37,517 nt of DNA from an uncultured Planctomycetaceae bacterium (GCA_903861195.1 CAIOTJ010000227.1:1-37517), one strand, 5' to 3'; counted from the first letter of the stretch, positions 1-9,003 are shown. Program-made: numbers and translations. The notes: a model not told the origin generated them from the sequence alone.

Positions 1-235
1 CACTCTCTCGGCCCCCGGCCGCTGGGCGCTCGTCCGCAGGCAACCGCTGCGATGGGCAGCCAAAGACCATGGATCGGCCAACAACCCTACCCGGTGACAA
101 TCGGCTCTCTTCGCGCGAACGGCATCCGTCCAGGCCATGTCCTGAAGGGACATTCTTGGATAGCCCAGGGAATGGCTTGGGCGGATGTCGGACTTTGCTC
201 TTCTTGAGATGTTTTGCGATCGAATGCGGATGGGG

Positions 236-620
236 TTCCGATCCAGGCGGATGGACTGCCCATTGGGGCGGGGGTTTGCAGAGGGATGTCCAGCGGAGCG
301 GACACAGAGGTCCGCCCCCCCGCCACCCGGGTGCTGGGTCCACTGGGCGCGTTGTGGGGAGGGGCGCGGATTGGGAGTTTCCGATCCAGGTTTCATGGCA
401 GCCCATGGGATCGGTTTTCGTTCGATCCAGATCCAGCGGAGCGGACACGGAGGTCCGCGCTCCCGCCAGCCGGGTGCCGGGCCCGTTCAGAGGCCGTTCT
501 TGGTGGGGCTCTCAGTGGGTATTTCCGATCGCCGGTTCTTGACTTCCCATTGGGACGAGCTGCTTTGGATGGTCGCCCAGGGGAGCGGACACGGAGGTCC
601 GCCCCCCTGCCGTGGGTGCC
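236..620. repeat. Three-unit ~144-bp imperfect tandem repeat with hairpin core
   Basis: Three diverged units begin with TTCCGATC at 236, 379 and 523, so the period is 143 and 144 bp. Each unit carries a conserved core with the inverted repeat GCGGAC / GTCCGC around a 6-nt centre (298-315, 441-458, 585-602), followed by a C-rich stretch and a GGGTGC-like block. Sequence between the conserved blocks has drifted. The 143/144 alternation breaks any reading frame, so this is not a protein repeat. The rest of 1-753 holds no gene I can support. It ends just upstream of the secreted protein starting at 754. Function is unknown; it could be a structured 5' region, a protein-binding array or a dispersed genomic repeat. 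Confidence 0.75.
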
Positions 621-753
621 TTGCGACAACCCCGGCGAAGCGAAACAATGCCTTTTCCGGCGGGCGTACCTCCCGGGGGCAGCGCGCCCCCGACCGGACG
701 CCCCGCCCCCACCGGGATACGCACCCGATTCGCCCGTCCCCAAGGACTTTTCG

Positions 754-3510
754 ATGAAACGGAAGCTGCTCACTCTCTGCCTGCTGTGGTTCGCCGCCAC
801 TGCCTCGGCCGCCGACATTCAACTCCAGAAGGGCGACCACATCTGCATTATCGGCGGCGGTCTTGCCGAACGGATGCAGCACTACGGCTGGCTCGAAGCC
901 CGCCTCGTCTCGCGCTTCGGCGATCTCGACCTCACCTTCCGCAATCTCGCCTACTCGGGCGATGAAATCGACGGTTTCAAGAACAGCCAGCACCGCCTGC
1001 GCTCGATGAGCTTCGGCTCGCATGACGAATGGCTGGCTGGGAAGTCGGGAGTCCCCCAACCCGACAAGGTCTCCCCCCGCGACCAGGGAAAGATCAGCGA
1101 GAACCGCTTCGAACGGACCAACACCAAGGCCGACGTCATCTTCGCCTTCTACGGCTACAACGAATCGTTCGCCGGAGACAAGGGCCTCGCCGCCTTCAAG
1201 CAGAATGCCGAAGAGTTCATCAAGCACACGCTCGCGCAGCAGTACAACGGCAAGTCGGCCCCCCGGCTCGTGCTCTTCTCGCCCGTGGGCGTGGAGACCA
1301 TTCTCGACCCCAATCTCCCGACGCCGCAGGCGGTGCTGGCGACGAACCAGCGGCTCAAGAAGTACTCCGACGCGCTGGCCGAAGTCGCCAAGGCGCACAA
1401 TGTGCCGTTTGTCGACATCTTCGCAGCCATTCTGGGTGAACGCCCCGCCGACAAGGCCCTGACCCTCAACGGGATCCACCAGAATGCCCAGGGAGATGCC
1501 GCGATCGCCGAGGCGGCCGAAGCCGCGCTGTTCACCCAGGGACCTCCCCCCCGCCGTGATCCCCGCGTGCTCGAAGCGATTCGCGCCGCCGTGGCCGACA
1601 AGAACTTCTACTGGTACAACCGCTACCGCGTGACCGACGGTTATTCGACCTACGGCGACCGAGCCTTCCTGAAGTTCTCGGAGGGTCCCGGCGGCTATGG
1701 CAACGGGCTCTCGAACTACTCGGTGGCCCAGCGGGAACTCGAGATTCTCGACGTCAAGACCGCCAATCGCGACAAGGTGGTCTGGGCGGTCGCCCGGGGT
1801 GAGAAAGCCGAGGCGAAAGACGACAACCTTCCCGAGTTGATCTCCGTCATCAGTAACAAGCCCGGACCGCTCGAAGGGGGCAAGCACCTGTTTCTCTCGG
1901 GGGAAGAGGCGATCTCGAAGATGACGGTCGCCCCCGGGCTGAAGGTCGAGCTGTTCGCCGACGAAACCATGTTCCCCGAGCTGGTCAACCCGGTGCAGAT
2001 GGCGTTCGACACCAAGGGCCGTCTGTGGGTCGCCATCTGGCGCACCTACCCCCACTGGAAGCCAACCGAAAAGATGGATGACAAGCTGCTCATCCTCGAA
2101 GACACCAACGGCGACGGCCGGGCCGACAAGGCAACCACCTTCGCGGGTGACCTCCACAACCCCACCGGGTTCGAGTTCTGGAACAATGGCGTGCTGGTGG
2201 CCCAGGGTCCCGATCTGCTGTTCCTCAAGGACACCAACGGCGACGACAAGTACGACGTCAAAGAACGGGTCGTGCACGGACTCGACACGGCCGACACCCA
2301 CCACACCGCCAACAGCTTCGCGATCGAGCCGGGGGGGTCGGTCTACTTCCAGGAGGGGACCTTCCATCACAGCCAGATCGAGACCCCCTGGGGTGCTCCC
2401 CGGCGGGTCGCGAACGGGGCGGTGTTCCGCTACGAACCCCGGGCGAAGAAGGTCGACGTCTACGTCTCGTTCGGCTTCGCCAATCCGCACGGCCACATCT
2501 TCGACCGGTGGGGTCAGGACGTGGTCTGGGACGGAACTGGCGCGCAGCCCTACCATGCCGTGCTGTTTTCGGGCGACATCGACTTCCCCCACAAGCACGC
2601 CGGCCCGCCGCAGGTCTACCAGCAGCGAACCCGTCCCTGCTCGGGAACCGAGACCCTCGCCAGCGCCCACTTCCCCGACGACTACCAGGGGAACCTGCTG
2701 GTGCTGAACGTGATTGGGCTGCAGGGGATTCTGCGCTACAAGCTGGAAGACAAGGATTCGAGCCTGGGTGCGGTCGAGCAGGAGCCGATGCTGACCTCGA
2801 GTGATCCCAACTTCCGTCCCGCCGACGTTGAGGTGGGCCCCGATGGGGCGATTTACTTTGTCGACTGGCAGAACCCCATCATCGGCCACATGCAGCACAA
2901 TCTGCGGGACCCCAGCCGCGATCAGACGCACGGCCGGGTGTACCGCGTGCGGCATGCGACCCGCGACCTGGTGAAGCCCGTCAAGATCGCCGGCGAGCCG
3001 GTCGACAAACTGCTGGACCTGCTGAAGTCGAAAGAAGACCGCGTGCGGTCGCGGGCCCGCATCGAGCTATCGGGCCGGCCAACGAACGAGGTGACCGCCG
3101 CCGCCACGAAGTGGCTGGCGGGTCTCGACAAGGCCGATCCTGACTACGAGCACCACCGCCTGGAAGGGTTGTGGCTGTTCCAGAGCCACAACGTGGTCAA
3201 CCAGGATCTGCTACGGCAGGTGCTGAAGTCGCCGGTCCCACATGCCCGCGCGGCCGCCACCAAGGTGCTCACCGCGTGGCGTGACCGGGTTCCCGACACG
3301 CTGGAACTGCTGCAGCAGCAGGTCAACGATGACAGCAGCCGGGTGCGACTGATCGCCATCTGGGGGCTGAGCTACTTCCACGGAGCCGAGGCCGCCCGCG
3401 CGGCCGAGATCGTGGTTGAGGCACTGCTGAAGCCCGATGACGCCTACATCAAGCATGTCTTGCAGGAAACGAACAAGACACTGGATCGGCGGATCCAGGC
3501 GGCGAAGTAA
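754..3510 (+). CDS. Secreted SGNH-hydrolase-like / PVC membrane-bound dehydrogenase-type propeller / HEAT-repeat protein
   Basis: This 918-residue protein starts with a signal peptide (MKRKLLTLCL, then a hydrophobic run ending TASAA near residue 20). The ATG at 754 is chosen because the frame upstream runs through non-coding repeats. Residues 25-260 resemble an SGNH/GDSL domain: a block III-like FYGYNES at 132-138 and a block V-like NGIHQN at 239-244. The block I nucleophile position reads IGGGLAER, without the usual GDS serine. Residues about 388-735 match the planctomycete/Verrucomicrobia membrane-bound dehydrogenase domain (TIGR02604 type), a six-bladed propeller, including a CSGTETL segment near 629. 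The C-terminal ~170 residues look like HEAT repeats. No CxxCH haem motif is present, although many relatives carry a C-terminal cytochrome. It is probably periplasmic or surface-exposed; substrate unknown. A strong terminator follows. Confidence 0.88.
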   Translation: MKRKLLTLCLLWFAATASAADIQLQKGDHICIIGGGLAERMQHYGWLEARLVSRFGDLDLTFRNLAYSGDEIDGFKNSQHRLRSMSFGSHDEWLAGKSGVPQPDKVSPRDQGKISENRFERTNTKADVIFAFYGYNESFAGDKGLAAFKQNAEEFIKHTLAQQYNGKSAPRLVLFSPVGVETILDPNLPTPQAVLATNQRLKKYSDALAEVAKAHNVPFVDIFAAILGERPADKALTLNGIHQNAQGDAAIAEAAEAALFTQGPPPRRDPRVLEAIRAAVADKNFYWYNRYRVTDGYSTYGDRAFLKFSEGPGGYGNGLSNYSVAQRELEILDVKTANRDKVVWAVARGEKAEAKDDNLPELISVISNKPGPLEGGKHLFLSGEEAISKMTVAPGLKVELFADETMFPELVNPVQMAFDTKGRLWVAIWRTYPHWKPTEKMDDKLLILEDTNGDGRADKATTFAGDLHNPTGFEFWNNGVLVAQGPDLLFLKDTNGDDKYDVKERVVHGLDTADTHHTANSFAIEPGGSVYFQEGTFHHSQIETPWGAPRRVANGAVFRYEPRAKKVDVYVSFGFANPHGHIFDRWGQDVVWDGTGAQPYHAVLFSGDIDFPHKHAGPPQVYQQRTRPCSGTETLASAHFPDDYQGNLLVLNVIGLQGILRYKLEDKDSSLGAVEQEPMLTSSDPNFRPADVEVGPDGAIYFVDWQNPIIGHMQHNLRDPSRDQTHGRVYRVRHATRDLVKPVKIAGEPVDKLLDLLKSKEDRVRSRARIELSGRPTNEVTAAATKWLAGLDKADPDYEHHRLEGLWLFQSHNVVNQDLLRQVLKSPVPHARAAATKVLTAWRDRVPDTLELLQQQVNDDSSRVRLIAIWGLSYFHGAEAARAAEIVVEALLKPDDAYIKHVLQETNKTLDRRIQAAK

Positions 3511-3549
3511 ATCGTGCGGCGGGATCTCCCCGCGACGACGGACCTGTCC

Positions 3550-3587
3550 CACCCCGGGCCAACCTGTTTGGCCCGGGGTGTTATTTT
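3550..3587 (+). terminator. Rho-independent terminator after the 754-3510 gene
   Basis: A perfect 13-bp stem, CACCCCGGGCCAA (3550-3562) with TTGGCCCGGGGTG (3568-3580), has a 5-nt loop and is followed by TTATTTT. It sits 39 nt after the stop codon. The remaining sequence up to the tRNA (3588-3826) shows no gene. Confidence 0.9.
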
Positions 3588-3826
3588 GGTTGGCATCACC
3601 GGAAACCGCCGAGCACAGCCCGGTCGACACTTCCCGGGGAGCTTCTGCCGCCGGACCCAGCGAGCGAACCGACCGCCGCGCCGGGGTGTCGATCTCTCTG
3701 TCGGGTGAGGCGCGGACCATGGGCCTGGGCTTGGGCTCGCGAAATCCGCCGCCGGGCACCTTGCGAGACGCCCGACCCAGCGGTACCATCTCCATCCGAT
3801 CCAGAGCCGTCGCGCTCTGGTTTCCG

Positions 3827-3899
3827 GCCGCCATAGCTCAGTCGGTAGAGCGACGCTTTCGTAAAGCGTAGGTCCCGCGTTCGAGTCGCGGTGGCGGCT
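3827..3899 (+). tRNA. tRNA-Thr (anticodon CGT)
   Basis: The sequence folds as a complete 73-nt cloverleaf: acceptor GCCGCCA/TGGCGGC, D arm GCTC-AGTCGGTA-GAGC, anticodon stem ACGCT/AGCGT with loop TTCGTAA, variable AGGTC, and T arm CCGCG-TTCGAGT-CGCGG. The anticodon CGT reads ACG, so it is threonine. CCA is not encoded directly after the discriminator T, so the end must be added by a nucleotidyltransferase. A terminator follows within 6 nt. Confidence 0.96.
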
Positions 3900-3904
3900 C
3901 TCCA

Positions 3905-3934
3905 AGCCACACGAAGTTCGTGTGGCTTTTTCTT
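3905..3934 (+). terminator. Terminator of the tRNA-Thr gene
   Basis: Stem AGCCACACG (3905-3913) pairs with CGTGTGGCT (3919-3927) across an AAGTT loop, followed by a T-rich tail TTTTCTTT. It directly follows the tRNA, as expected for a single-gene tRNA transcript. Confidence 0.9.
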
Positions 3935-4869
3935 TGTCGGCGGCCGCGTCCCGCAGGCCCCCGCCGCAGGATCGCCCTCCCGGCAATTTGTTCGTTCTGT
4001 TTCCGTTCGCCCCCGTCCCCCATTCCAGACCCCATTCCAGACCCCAGACCACGGCGGGAGGGCCAAGGCAGTGCCGCCTCAATGTGACCGGAATGCTCCG
4101 CTGTGGTCGGGCTCGAATCACCGAACCAGAGTTCCCGTGTTTGAGGGGTGATGACCGGTGATCGCCTGCGATGGGGCGTTCCCGGGGGGAATCCCACGGG
4201 GCGGTTCCTGGCGATTTCAATCGGGGGCTGTCGACGGTTTCCCGGTCGTTCGTTTGGTTTGGGATGGCGCAATGAATCTCCAGGGTCCAATGGCGGGGAA
4301 TGGTCGCGTCTGACATCGGAGGCCCTACACAAGCAGGGTGGTTGCGGATGTCCTGGACTCTCGTGCGGAATCGCCCCTGGGGTCGGTCAGCGGGCTCCTC
4401 CGGCCCGCCCGACAGTTGGCTCGATTGAATCTGGACTTCGGCAGTTCCCTGGACCTGGTGGTGCCGGTGGCGATTGCGGCCGTTGATCCCAGCACGACGC
4501 GCGCCCTCGACGACGCCACTGCGCAGGGCACGGCCGTCAAGGCGGCCCCGGTTCGTGCAGGCCCCCGGTTGGTTGCAGATCGTGTCCCCGGATATTGCCC
4601 GACCGTGGCTGCGGACATTCACTGACTTTCTTTCCCGCGTTTCGCCGCTCTTCTTTTCCCGGCATCACGAGAAAATCGAAGTTGAAGGTGTTCGTCGCCA
4701 TCTGCGACTGGCGACAACCTGGCGGACTCGTCGCCAGCCCCCTGCGATTGCCAATGCCCGACCCGTTGCCCAGTCGGTCGGTTCAGTACAGCCTCCCTGA
4801 CGATGGCGCTGCGTGTCGCTGACCACGCGGCAAGACCTGCTCCACGTCCCCACCCATACCGAGACCACC
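3935..4869. other. Long intergenic stretch without a supported gene
   Basis: About 930 bp between the tRNA terminator and the metalloprotease-like gene. The only structure I see is an exact 12-bp tandem duplication, CATTCCAGACCC at 4021-4032 and 4033-4044. Open frames here (for example 4474-4800) have arginine- and proline-rich translations with no recognisable domain and no ribosome binding site. The promoter of the next gene should lie here, but no convincing -35/-10 pair was found. Confidence 0.55.
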
Positions 4870-7800
4870 ATGCAAGAGATCTACCGCCCCGACCTTAAGG
4901 CCCACATCCTCACCGACTCCCGCCGTCGCGTGCGAGCTATCCGCCACACCCAGCAGTATTGGGAAAGCCCAGCCGGCGGAGGGCTCGCCACCGCCGTCGC
5001 CTATCTTCGAGAGATGGCCGGGGTCTACGAAGTCCCCACCCGGCAGCTCGATCACCTCGAAACCCGCGTCAATTTCCTCGATCCCCGCGAACAGGAACCC
5101 CAATACCGCCTCGACGAACAAAAACGCCAGTTCGACTCCGAAACCTTCGGCTTCTACCAGACCTGCCTCAACACACCCGTCTGGCTCGCCGGCCTGCGGG
5201 TGACCGTCAAGCACGGACCCAACCGGGTCATCGCGTCCGAAGACACGACTCAGCTGGGCATCGATGCCCAGCTGCCCCCCCAGAAGATCATCGACCGCTA
5301 CCGCGAGGTCTTCGCGGTCGGCAATGCCGCCACCCTCCAGCACCGGGCCCTGCGGGCCAATTCCGATCTCCGCCGGCTCCCGCGCGCCACCGAGGTGGAG
5401 AAGGAGGCCGGCAGCGAAGCCGAACGTGAGGCGGCCAACCTCGTCCGCAGCCTGCTGATTTTCAAGAATGAGGCCGAGACCAAGGCCAATCCCCTGCGCT
5501 TCATCCGCGGCCGTTTTTGGATCTATCGCTACATTGCTGCGGCCCGCTTGGCGAAGGGCGAAAACACGGCACAACCCATCCACAAGCCCGTGGACGACTC
5601 CGGCCGCCGCATCACGCCGGAAGTCCGGGAAGTCCCCCGCGCGGGCGAACCGCGTCCCTTCGACCTCCCCCCGGTCGATGCCAGCATCAAGGACGGCAAC
5701 TGTTACCTGGTCGCCGAGATCACCTTCCAGGTCACCGCGGGCACCGACCGGCAGGTCTGGCAGGCACTGGTCGAACTGAACACGAACTCGGTGCTCTATC
5801 TCCGCCCGATGTCCGCCTGCGTCAACGGTTATGTCTTCGAGAACGATCCCATCACCAAGACCGGCACCACCACCCCGGTCGGTTCCTCCAGCAACGCCAT
5901 CCTCAACGCCCTGCGCGACGACGTGCTGCTGCAGGATCTCGCCGCCCCCGTCGCCGGCACCCAGGCTCTCGGCGGCAACTTCGTCGAAGTCACCCAGGTG
6001 GAAGGTCCCGCCCCCACTCCTCCTACCGAGCCCGCCGGCACCGATTTCGACTTTTCGGTCCGGACCGACGACTTCGCCGGGGTCAGCGGTTACTTCCATG
6101 TCAACCGCATCTTCCGCACCCTGCAGGACCTGGGGTTCGACATCGCCACCTACATGTCAAACACCGTGTTTCCCATCCCGGTCGACATCCGCTGCTTCAA
6201 TGACGTCAACGCCCACTGCGTGGGTGACGGCATGGGAGGCATCGACCACGCCGGTTACGGCACCATGGACAGCAGCCTCCCCGGCGACCCCCTCGGCCGC
6301 GCCTGCGACCCTCGCGTGCACCTGCACGAAGTGTTGGGGCACGGGATTCTTTATGAGGCGGTCAACAGCCCCAACATGGGCTTCACCCACAGCGCGGGCG
6401 ACGCACTCTCGCTCATCTATTTCGATCCCGACTCGCACTGCAAGGGGGTCGACGGGACACCGTTGGGCAAGCCGGGCGACCTGCGGTTCACTTACGTCCC
6501 CTGGCACCCGTTCCTTGACCGCCGCTGCGACCGCGATGTCGCCTCTGGCTGGGCCTGGAACGGCTCGCGCGACGACGCGGGTTACAAGTCCGAGGAAATC
6601 CTCGCGACCACCTTGTTCCGGTTCTACCGCTCCATCGGCGGAGATCATTCCGACCTCGGACGCCGCCAGTTCGCCTCCCGTATGGCGATGTACCTCATCA
6701 TCCGAGCCATTGGCGACCTGACCCCCGCCACGAACCCGCACTACGCCCGCGAGTTCGCCTCCACGCTCATGGCCACCGACGCCCTCAATTGGACCACAGA
6801 GGGGATCTACGGCGGGGCCTATCACAAGGTCATCCGGTGGGCCTTCGAACGGCAGGGAGAATACCAGACTCCCCTGGTGTCGGTGGGCGGCCCCCTCGAC
6901 GGAACCATTACCTCCCCCGGCAAGCCCCCCGAGGTCGACGTCTACATCGATGACGGCCGCGATGGCGAATACCCCTTCCAGGAGGTCCATTGGCACACCA
7001 CCACCATCTGGAACCGCCGCTCGCCCGACGGCATCGACACCCACGAGGAACCCGAGCTCGGCACCACCAACTATGTCTACGTGAAGATCAGGAACCGCGG
7101 CACCCAACAGGCACAGAATGTCGTTGTGAAGGGTTACCACACCAAGCCCGGAGCCGGTCTCAACTGGCCCGCCGACTTCACCCCTTTCAGCACGGCATCG
7201 ATTTCCGTAGGCACCCTCAATCCCAACAAGCTCGAAGAGAAACTGGTCGGTCCGTTCGAATGGATTCCGCACATCAACGCCTATGGACACGACTGTCTGC
7301 TGATGGTGGTCTCGGCGGACGGCGACGCCGCCAATGTCGACAACTTCACTGCGGGGGAGACCATTCCCGAATGGCGCCTTGTCCCGAATGACAACAACAT
7401 CGCCCAACGGAACGTCAATCCCGTCCCCGCCGGTGGGGGTGAACAGGGGCTGCTGGCCGGGCTGCAGGGGGTTGGGTTCCTCGTTGGCAACCCCAACCCG
7501 CGACGCAGCCAGATGACCTTCCGGGTTCGGCTGCCCGAACTGTTGACACGCCTGGGCTGGCGACTGGAATTGGTCGGCGTCGAGAGCGGATTCAGCCTTC
7601 CCTCGGGAGCGAAACGCGAAGTGTTCCTCAAGCTGCACCCGGGCAAGCCATTCACCCGCGAGGGAGTCGAGGCGGTCTCCGACCGAGACATTCGCATCGA
7701 TGTGCTCGCGAACAACAACCTCATCGGCGGAATGACCTACCGGCTCGACCCGCAGCTCACCCGCCCCTGGAAAGACAACCTCCCCACGCGCAAGACCTGC

Positions 7801-7917
7801 CTCGATGAGGCACAACGCCTCGCGGAATGCCTGGGCCTCAACCAGCCGGTCAGCTCACTGCGCGTCGACAAGCTCACCCTCACCATGGACTTTCACAACC
7901 AGGATTGCTGCCAGTAA
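4870..7917 (+). CDS. Large M36/thermolysin-like metalloprotease-type protein with HExxxH zinc motif
   Basis: This is a 1015-residue protein. ATG 4870 is preferred over an in-frame GTG at 4813, though neither has a strong ribosome binding site. The N-terminal third resembles a fungalysin/thermolysin propeptide (FTP): FYQTCLNTPVW, then a segment ending in GLRVTVKHG. The middle carries HVNRIFRTLQDLG and HEVLGHG at residues 486-492, then GFTHSAGDALS at 504-514 and EEILATTLFRFY further on. This order recalls peptidase M36, but the helix reads HExxxH rather than HExxH, and the usual third glutamate ligand is not obvious (H507 or E496 are candidates). The C-terminal part contains a CARDB/Ig-like domain (YVYVKIRNRGT) found in large extracellular proteins. 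No clear signal peptide is visible, which is odd for a secreted protease. The family call is an inference from motif order. Confidence 0.75.
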   Translation: MQEIYRPDLKAHILTDSRRRVRAIRHTQQYWESPAGGGLATAVAYLREMAGVYEVPTRQLDHLETRVNFLDPREQEPQYRLDEQKRQFDSETFGFYQTCLNTPVWLAGLRVTVKHGPNRVIASEDTTQLGIDAQLPPQKIIDRYREVFAVGNAATLQHRALRANSDLRRLPRATEVEKEAGSEAEREAANLVRSLLIFKNEAETKANPLRFIRGRFWIYRYIAAARLAKGENTAQPIHKPVDDSGRRITPEVREVPRAGEPRPFDLPPVDASIKDGNCYLVAEITFQVTAGTDRQVWQALVELNTNSVLYLRPMSACVNGYVFENDPITKTGTTTPVGSSSNAILNALRDDVLLQDLAAPVAGTQALGGNFVEVTQVEGPAPTPPTEPAGTDFDFSVRTDDFAGVSGYFHVNRIFRTLQDLGFDIATYMSNTVFPIPVDIRCFNDVNAHCVGDGMGGIDHAGYGTMDSSLPGDPLGRACDPRVHLHEVLGHGILYEAVNSPNMGFTHSAGDALSLIYFDPDSHCKGVDGTPLGKPGDLRFTYVPWHPFLDRRCDRDVASGWAWNGSRDDAGYKSEEILATTLFRFYRSIGGDHSDLGRRQFASRMAMYLIIRAIGDLTPATNPHYAREFASTLMATDALNWTTEGIYGGAYHKVIRWAFERQGEYQTPLVSVGGPLDGTITSPGKPPEVDVYIDDGRDGEYPFQEVHWHTTTIWNRRSPDGIDTHEEPELGTTNYVYVKIRNRGTQQAQNVVVKGYHTKPGAGLNWPADFTPFSTASISVGTLNPNKLEEKLVGPFEWIPHINAYGHDCLLMVVSADGDAANVDNFTAGETIPEWRLVPNDNNIAQRNVNPVPAGGGEQGLLAGLQGVGFLVGNPNPRRSQMTFRVRLPELLTRLGWRLELVGVESGFSLPSGAKREVFLKLHPGKPFTREGVEAVSDRDIRIDVLANNNLIGGMTYRLDPQLTRPWKDNLPTRKTCLDEAQRLAECLGLNQPVSSLRVDKLTLTMDFHNQDCCQ

Positions 7918-8404
7918 CATCCTGCGTCGTTCAGCCCCCGTTCCCCGGGGCCTGCGACGGCAGCGGACCGCGCTCACCAGCCGACAAGAGGCGACCCGCT
8001 CGGGGTCCTACGCCCCCCTCTTCCGGATGAGGTCGGAGGGGGGAGAATCGGCATCACGCCATCCCCCGCTCCCCCGGTGATTCCCCGGACCAAAACAATT
8101 TTCCGATGATCTCGTTCGGTCAAGGTTTGAGCATATTCCGATTCCAACTTCGTGCCGAAGCGGCAAATCCAGCTGGCGCTGCTTCGGAAACGGGATCCGG
8201 CCCTCAAGCCGCATCTTCCCCCGCGAACCAGCCAGAAAAACGGGCCCTGACCCGACTCCCCCCATCCCAGAGCGTCCTACCGTGACAATCGTCTGGAGGT
8301 GAGCGATCGCACAGCCTATTCCGGGGGGGGGGGGCAAACCGGGCTGCCGACGTCAAGATTTGCCGACGTCAAGATCCACCGACCCCCGGGAGAGTGGGTG
8401 GGCT

Positions 8405-8450
8405 CCTGTATTTTTTTTAGACTTGATTTGATAATATTAAAAATGGAAAT
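8405..8450 (+). promoter_or_regulatory. AT-rich candidate promoter of the 118-residue protein gene
   Basis: A T8 run followed by GATAATATTAAAAATGG gives a TAATAT candidate -10 at 8432-8437, about 125 nt upstream of the GTG start. The -35 is poor. It is proposed because it is the only markedly AT-rich segment nearby and lies upstream of a gene with a good ribosome binding site. Confidence 0.35.
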
Positions 8451-8547
8451 AGCGGGATTTGGCGGTGGGCCATCTTCCCTGACTTGGGAAGAGGCCGCCA
8501 GTTCCCCGCGAATCACCGTGTCTTTCACACGGATGTGGTCTTTCATC

Positions 8548-8552
8548 GGAGG
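8548..8552 (+). promoter_or_regulatory. Ribosome binding site GGAGG that sets a GTG start
   Basis: GGAGG lies 9 nt before GTG 8562. It favours that start over an upstream in-frame ATG-like start at 8484, which lacks such a site. Confidence 0.7.
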
Positions 8553-8561
8553 TGCGTCACT

Positions 8562-8918
8562 GTGCGGTCATACAGATCCATCGAAGAGCTTGAGTCGGTC
8601 ATCGGGGACCTGGAGGCCGTCACGCAAGACGTCGTCCAATCGGTGAAAATGCTGAAGACGCACGGCATGGCCGAGCTGAACTGTCACGGAGAGAACATCT
8701 TCGCACGCCGCATTCCCGAATTGGTCGCCTGGTCGACCAAGATCAAGATGGAGGCGATGGAACAGACCCGCTCACACACCCGCAATCGCCGCGCGAAGGC
8801 CGATCTCAAAGTCGAGCGGAAGAAGTTGGAGCGGAAGGGGGTCAAATCGGCCAAGAAGGCCGTCAAGAAGCGGGCCCTGCGAACACCCAAGAGGGGTCGC
8901 AAGGCCGGTCGTGCCTGA
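8562..8918 (+). CDS. Small protein with Lys/Arg-rich C-terminal tail, function unknown
   Basis: This 118-residue protein starts at a GTG with a well-placed GGAGG. The N-terminal two thirds look helical (SIEELESVIGDLEAVTQD), with a mixed segment around HGENIFARRIPELVAW. The C-terminal third is strongly basic (VKSAKKAVKKRALRTPK and then GRKAGRA), resembling histone H1-like or nucleic-acid-binding tails. I do not recognise the family. A DNA- or RNA-binding role is only inferred from charge. It stands alone on the plus strand, converging with the polyketide operon, with a terminator hairpin between them. Confidence 0.75.
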   Translation: MRSYRSIEELESVIGDLEAVTQDVVQSVKMLKTHGMAELNCHGENIFARRIPELVAWSTKIKMEAMEQTRSHTRNRRAKADLKVERKKLERKGVKSAKKAVKKRALRTPKRGRKAGRA

Positions 8919-9003
8919 GTTGGGGATCGAGCTCGATCCAGAGATCAATCGCTCCCACCTGCATCCCCACCGAGCACACCACTCCCGTCACACAACATCC
9001 CAG

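Larger units (their letters stand above)
7918..8561. other. Intergenic stretch with G12 tract, tandem duplication and AT-rich island
   Basis: About 640 bp without a supported gene. It contains a run of 12 G (8323-8334), a 16-bp tandem duplication beginning TGCCGACGTCAAGAT (8345-8360 and 8361-8376), and an AT-rich island at about 8407-8445 that contrasts strongly with the GC-rich surroundings. An open frame at 8299-8646 spans the G tract, but its GTG is directly adjacent to the GGAG, so initiation there is implausible. Confidence 0.6.

Noticed and set aside
236-620. CRISPR array
   Set aside because: The units are about 144 bp, imperfect and only three, with no uniform short repeat or spacer pattern and no cas gene.
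214-753. In-frame N-terminal extension of the secreted propeller protein
   Set aside because: It runs through the 143/144-bp repeat units, has no domain, and would bury the signal peptide that starts at 754.
487-2955. 822-codon frame on the minus strand
   Set aside because: It is antisense to the propeller protein gene; the GC-rich third codon position of that gene keeps the opposite frame open. The translation shows no domain.
4783-6099. 438-codon minus-strand frame, and a similar 552-codon one at 6157-7815
   Set aside because: Both lie wholly opposite the metalloprotease-like gene and read as Gly/Val/Asp-rich low-complexity sequence with no ribosome binding site.
8299-8646. Frame crossing the G12 tract, considered as a phase-variable gene
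   Set aside because: The GTG touches the GGAG with no spacing, there is no domain, and it overlaps the better supported gene at 8562.
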